A DNA stretch of 14,468 nucleotides. Source: SZUA-430 sp044375275 (lineage in GTDB: Bacteria > Pseudomonadota > Alphaproteobacteria > Micropepsales > Micropepsaceae). The stretch is taken from NCBI GenBank assembly GCA_044375275.1, contig JBILMZ010000071.1:1-14468 (forward strand). The letters run 5' to 3'. The notes under the pieces are model-generated. The model made no database searches. It was given only the letters and a program-made list of their open reading frames with translations, and was not told the DNA's origin. How positions within the stretch are numbered: position 1 is the stretch's first letter; each line of letters opens with the position of its first letter. Position numbers and translations under genes: made by a program. Of this stretch, positions 13,268 through 14,468 are shown one piece after another.

Positions 13268-14468
13268 ATGACGTTACTCAAGCGCTTCATCATGCTGCTG
13301 GCCTGTGTCGCCGGTTGTAGCGGCTCGTCCTTTGCCGCCGACACGCCGCAGCGGCCGAACTTTGTCCTGATCCTGCTGGACGACGCGGCGCTGATGGACC
13401 TGGGCGCCTTTGGTGGCGAAGCCCGCACGCCAAACATCGACGCACTGGCAGCAGCTGGAGCGATTGTCACGAACTATCACACGTCTCCCTTGTGCTCCCC
13501 TTCGCGCGCCATGCTGCTGACGGGCATCGACAGCCACAAGACGGGCGTCTCCACCATCGAGGAAGTGCTTCCGCCCGAACTTGAGGGCAAGCCGGGCTAC
13601 AGCCTGCGCCTTGAACCTGGCGTCGTCACGGTTGCCACGCGCCTGAAGAAGGCGGGCTACCGGACGTCCATGGCCGGCAAGTGGCATCTGGGTCATGGCG
13701 AGGCCGACCTGCCCAGCGCGCACGGCTTTGACCGTTCACTTGCCCTCGACGCGTCTGGCGCTGACAACTGGGAACAGAAGCCCTACATGCCGTATTACCA
13801 GCACGCACCCTGGTTTGAAGACGGCAAACCCACGACACTGCCGGAAAACTTCTACTCGTCCGAGCTGCTGGTAGATCGTGCGATCAACTATATCGGCAAG
13901 GCCGACCCTGCAGGTGCTCCCTTCTTTGCCTATGTGGCCTTCCAGGCCGTGCACATACCGGTGCAGGCGCCGAAGGAGTTCTCCGACCGCTACAAGGGTC
14001 GCTTTGATCGCGGCTGGGAAGTCCTGCAGCGGGAGCGCTGGGAGCGCGCGAAGACATTGGGTCTTGTGCAGCCTGATGCGCCTCTCGCATCGATGCCCGC
14101 CACCGCCCGCAAATGGGATTCACTGACAGCGGACGAGAAGCGCATCTATGCGCGCAGCATGGAAGTCTATTCCGGCATGCTTGAGGCGATGGACCATCAT
14201 GTCGGCCGTCTGGTCAAGCACCTGAAGGATACCGGCCAGTTTGACAACACGGTCTTCATCGTGACCTCCGACAACGGTCCTGAACCCAGCGATCCCGTTC
14301 ACGCTCCTTTCATGAATCTCTGGATGATGACGCATGGTTATGACTGGCAGCTCGACAATCTGGGCGAAAAGGGAAGCCTTGCCTTTATTGGGCCCGAATG
14401 GGCGGCGGCGGCGGCGGCACCGGGAAAGCTCTTCAAGTTCTTGACGTCTCAGGGCGGCCTGCATGTGC
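13268..14468 (+). CDS. Sulfatase of the formylglycine type, 3' end outside window
   Basis: Exported hydrolase that cleaves sulfate esters in the family's usual role. From ATG at 13268, 400 residues are visible with no stop. The signal region has K5, R6, a hydrophobic core, and either a lipobox V14-A-G-C17 (lipoprotein) or a Sec cleavage near SFAA (residues 20-23). The alkaline-phosphatase-fold sulfatase core shows metal ligands D38-D39, the C76-S-P-S-R80 motif whose cysteine becomes formylglycine, K138-W-H140, H229 in HIP, and D335-N336. Activity needs a maturase (FGE or anSME) not in this window. Near residue 380 a GGC repeat encodes six alanines. It is divergent from the DUF1330 operon with an 86-bp gap. 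The substrate is not readable; arylsulfatase A-like members are the closest class. Confidence 0.9.
   Translation, partial: MTLLKRFIMLLACVAGCSGSSFAADTPQRPNFVLILLDDAALMDLGAFGGEARTPNIDALAAAGAIVTNYHTSPLCSPSRAMLLTGIDSHKTGVSTIEEVLPPELEGKPGYSLRLEPGVVTVATRLKKAGYRTSMAGKWHLGHGEADLPSAHGFDRSLALDASGADNWEQKPYMPYYQHAPWFEDGKPTTLPENFYSSELLVDRAINYIGKADPAGAPFFAYVAFQAVHIPVQAPKEFSDRYKGRFDRGWEVLQRERWERAKTLGLVQPDAPLASMPATARKWDSLTADEKRIYARSMEVYSGMLEAMDHHVGRLVKHLKDTGQFDNTVFIVTSDNGPEPSDPVHAPFMNLWMMTHGYDWQLDNLGEKGSLAFIGPEWAAAAAAPGKLFKFLTSQGGLHV
14401..14418 (+). repeat. GGC trinucleotide repeat (six units)
   Basis: Six GGC units in tandem lie inside the sulfatase gene, read in frame as five GCG codons plus GCA (six alanines after W). 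Gain or loss of units keeps the frame, so it could vary in length without breaking the gene. Confidence 0.6.

Noticed and set aside
1..14468. CRISPR arrays, tRNA genes, insertion sequences or prophage genes
   Set aside because: I saw no regularly spaced repeats, no cloverleaf-like sequence, no transposase or integrase motifs and no terminal repeats with target duplications.

Overview
The window looks like chromosomal DNA from a GC-rich alphaproteobacterium. This rests on the gene order rpsB-tsf-pyrH-frr-uppS-cdsA-dxr-rseP, on strong G/C preference at third codon positions, and on the LuxR-type and sulfatase gene families in the flanking region. A member of the Hyphomonadaceae/Caulobacterales or a related order would fit, but that placement is an impression, not a measurement.

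Positions 1-7130, minus strand, are a conserved housekeeping operon read right to left. It has a leader with a hairpin, then rpsB (ribosomal protein S2), tsf (EF-Ts), pyrH (UMP kinase), frr (ribosome recycling factor), uppS (undecaprenyl-PP synthase), cdsA (CDP-diacylglycerol synthase), dxr (DXP reductoisomerase of the MEP isoprenoid pathway) and rseP (site-2 protease). rseP runs off the left edge. The genes are tightly packed: uppS/cdsA overlap by ATGA and cdsA/dxr by GTGA. The operon joins translation, UMP supply, isoprenoid supply (dxr feeds uppS), lipid precursor synthesis and envelope stress proteolysis.

Positions 7171-11116, plus strand, hold three accessory genes divergent from rpsB. 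They are a class I/II PLP aminotransferase, a LuxR-type regulator fused to an alpha/beta-hydrolase fold, and a secreted six-cysteine protein of unknown function. The hydrolase domain appears to have lost all three catalytic-triad residues, which suggests a ligand-sensing pseudo-enzyme. A 20-bp dyad lies between it and the secreted-protein gene. This is the least ordinary part of the window.

Positions 11124-13181, minus strand, form a probable operon transcribed as DUF1330 gene, TetR regulator, then a GST-like gene. Its composition suggests a stress or xenobiotic response.

Positions 13268-14468, plus strand, carry the first 400 residues of a formylglycine-type sulfatase with a signal sequence and possible lipobox. 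It runs off the right edge.

No stretch longer than about 200 bp lacks a gene; the largest gap is the 202-bp divergent region 6969-7170. I found no tRNA, rRNA, CRISPR array, insertion sequence or attachment site.
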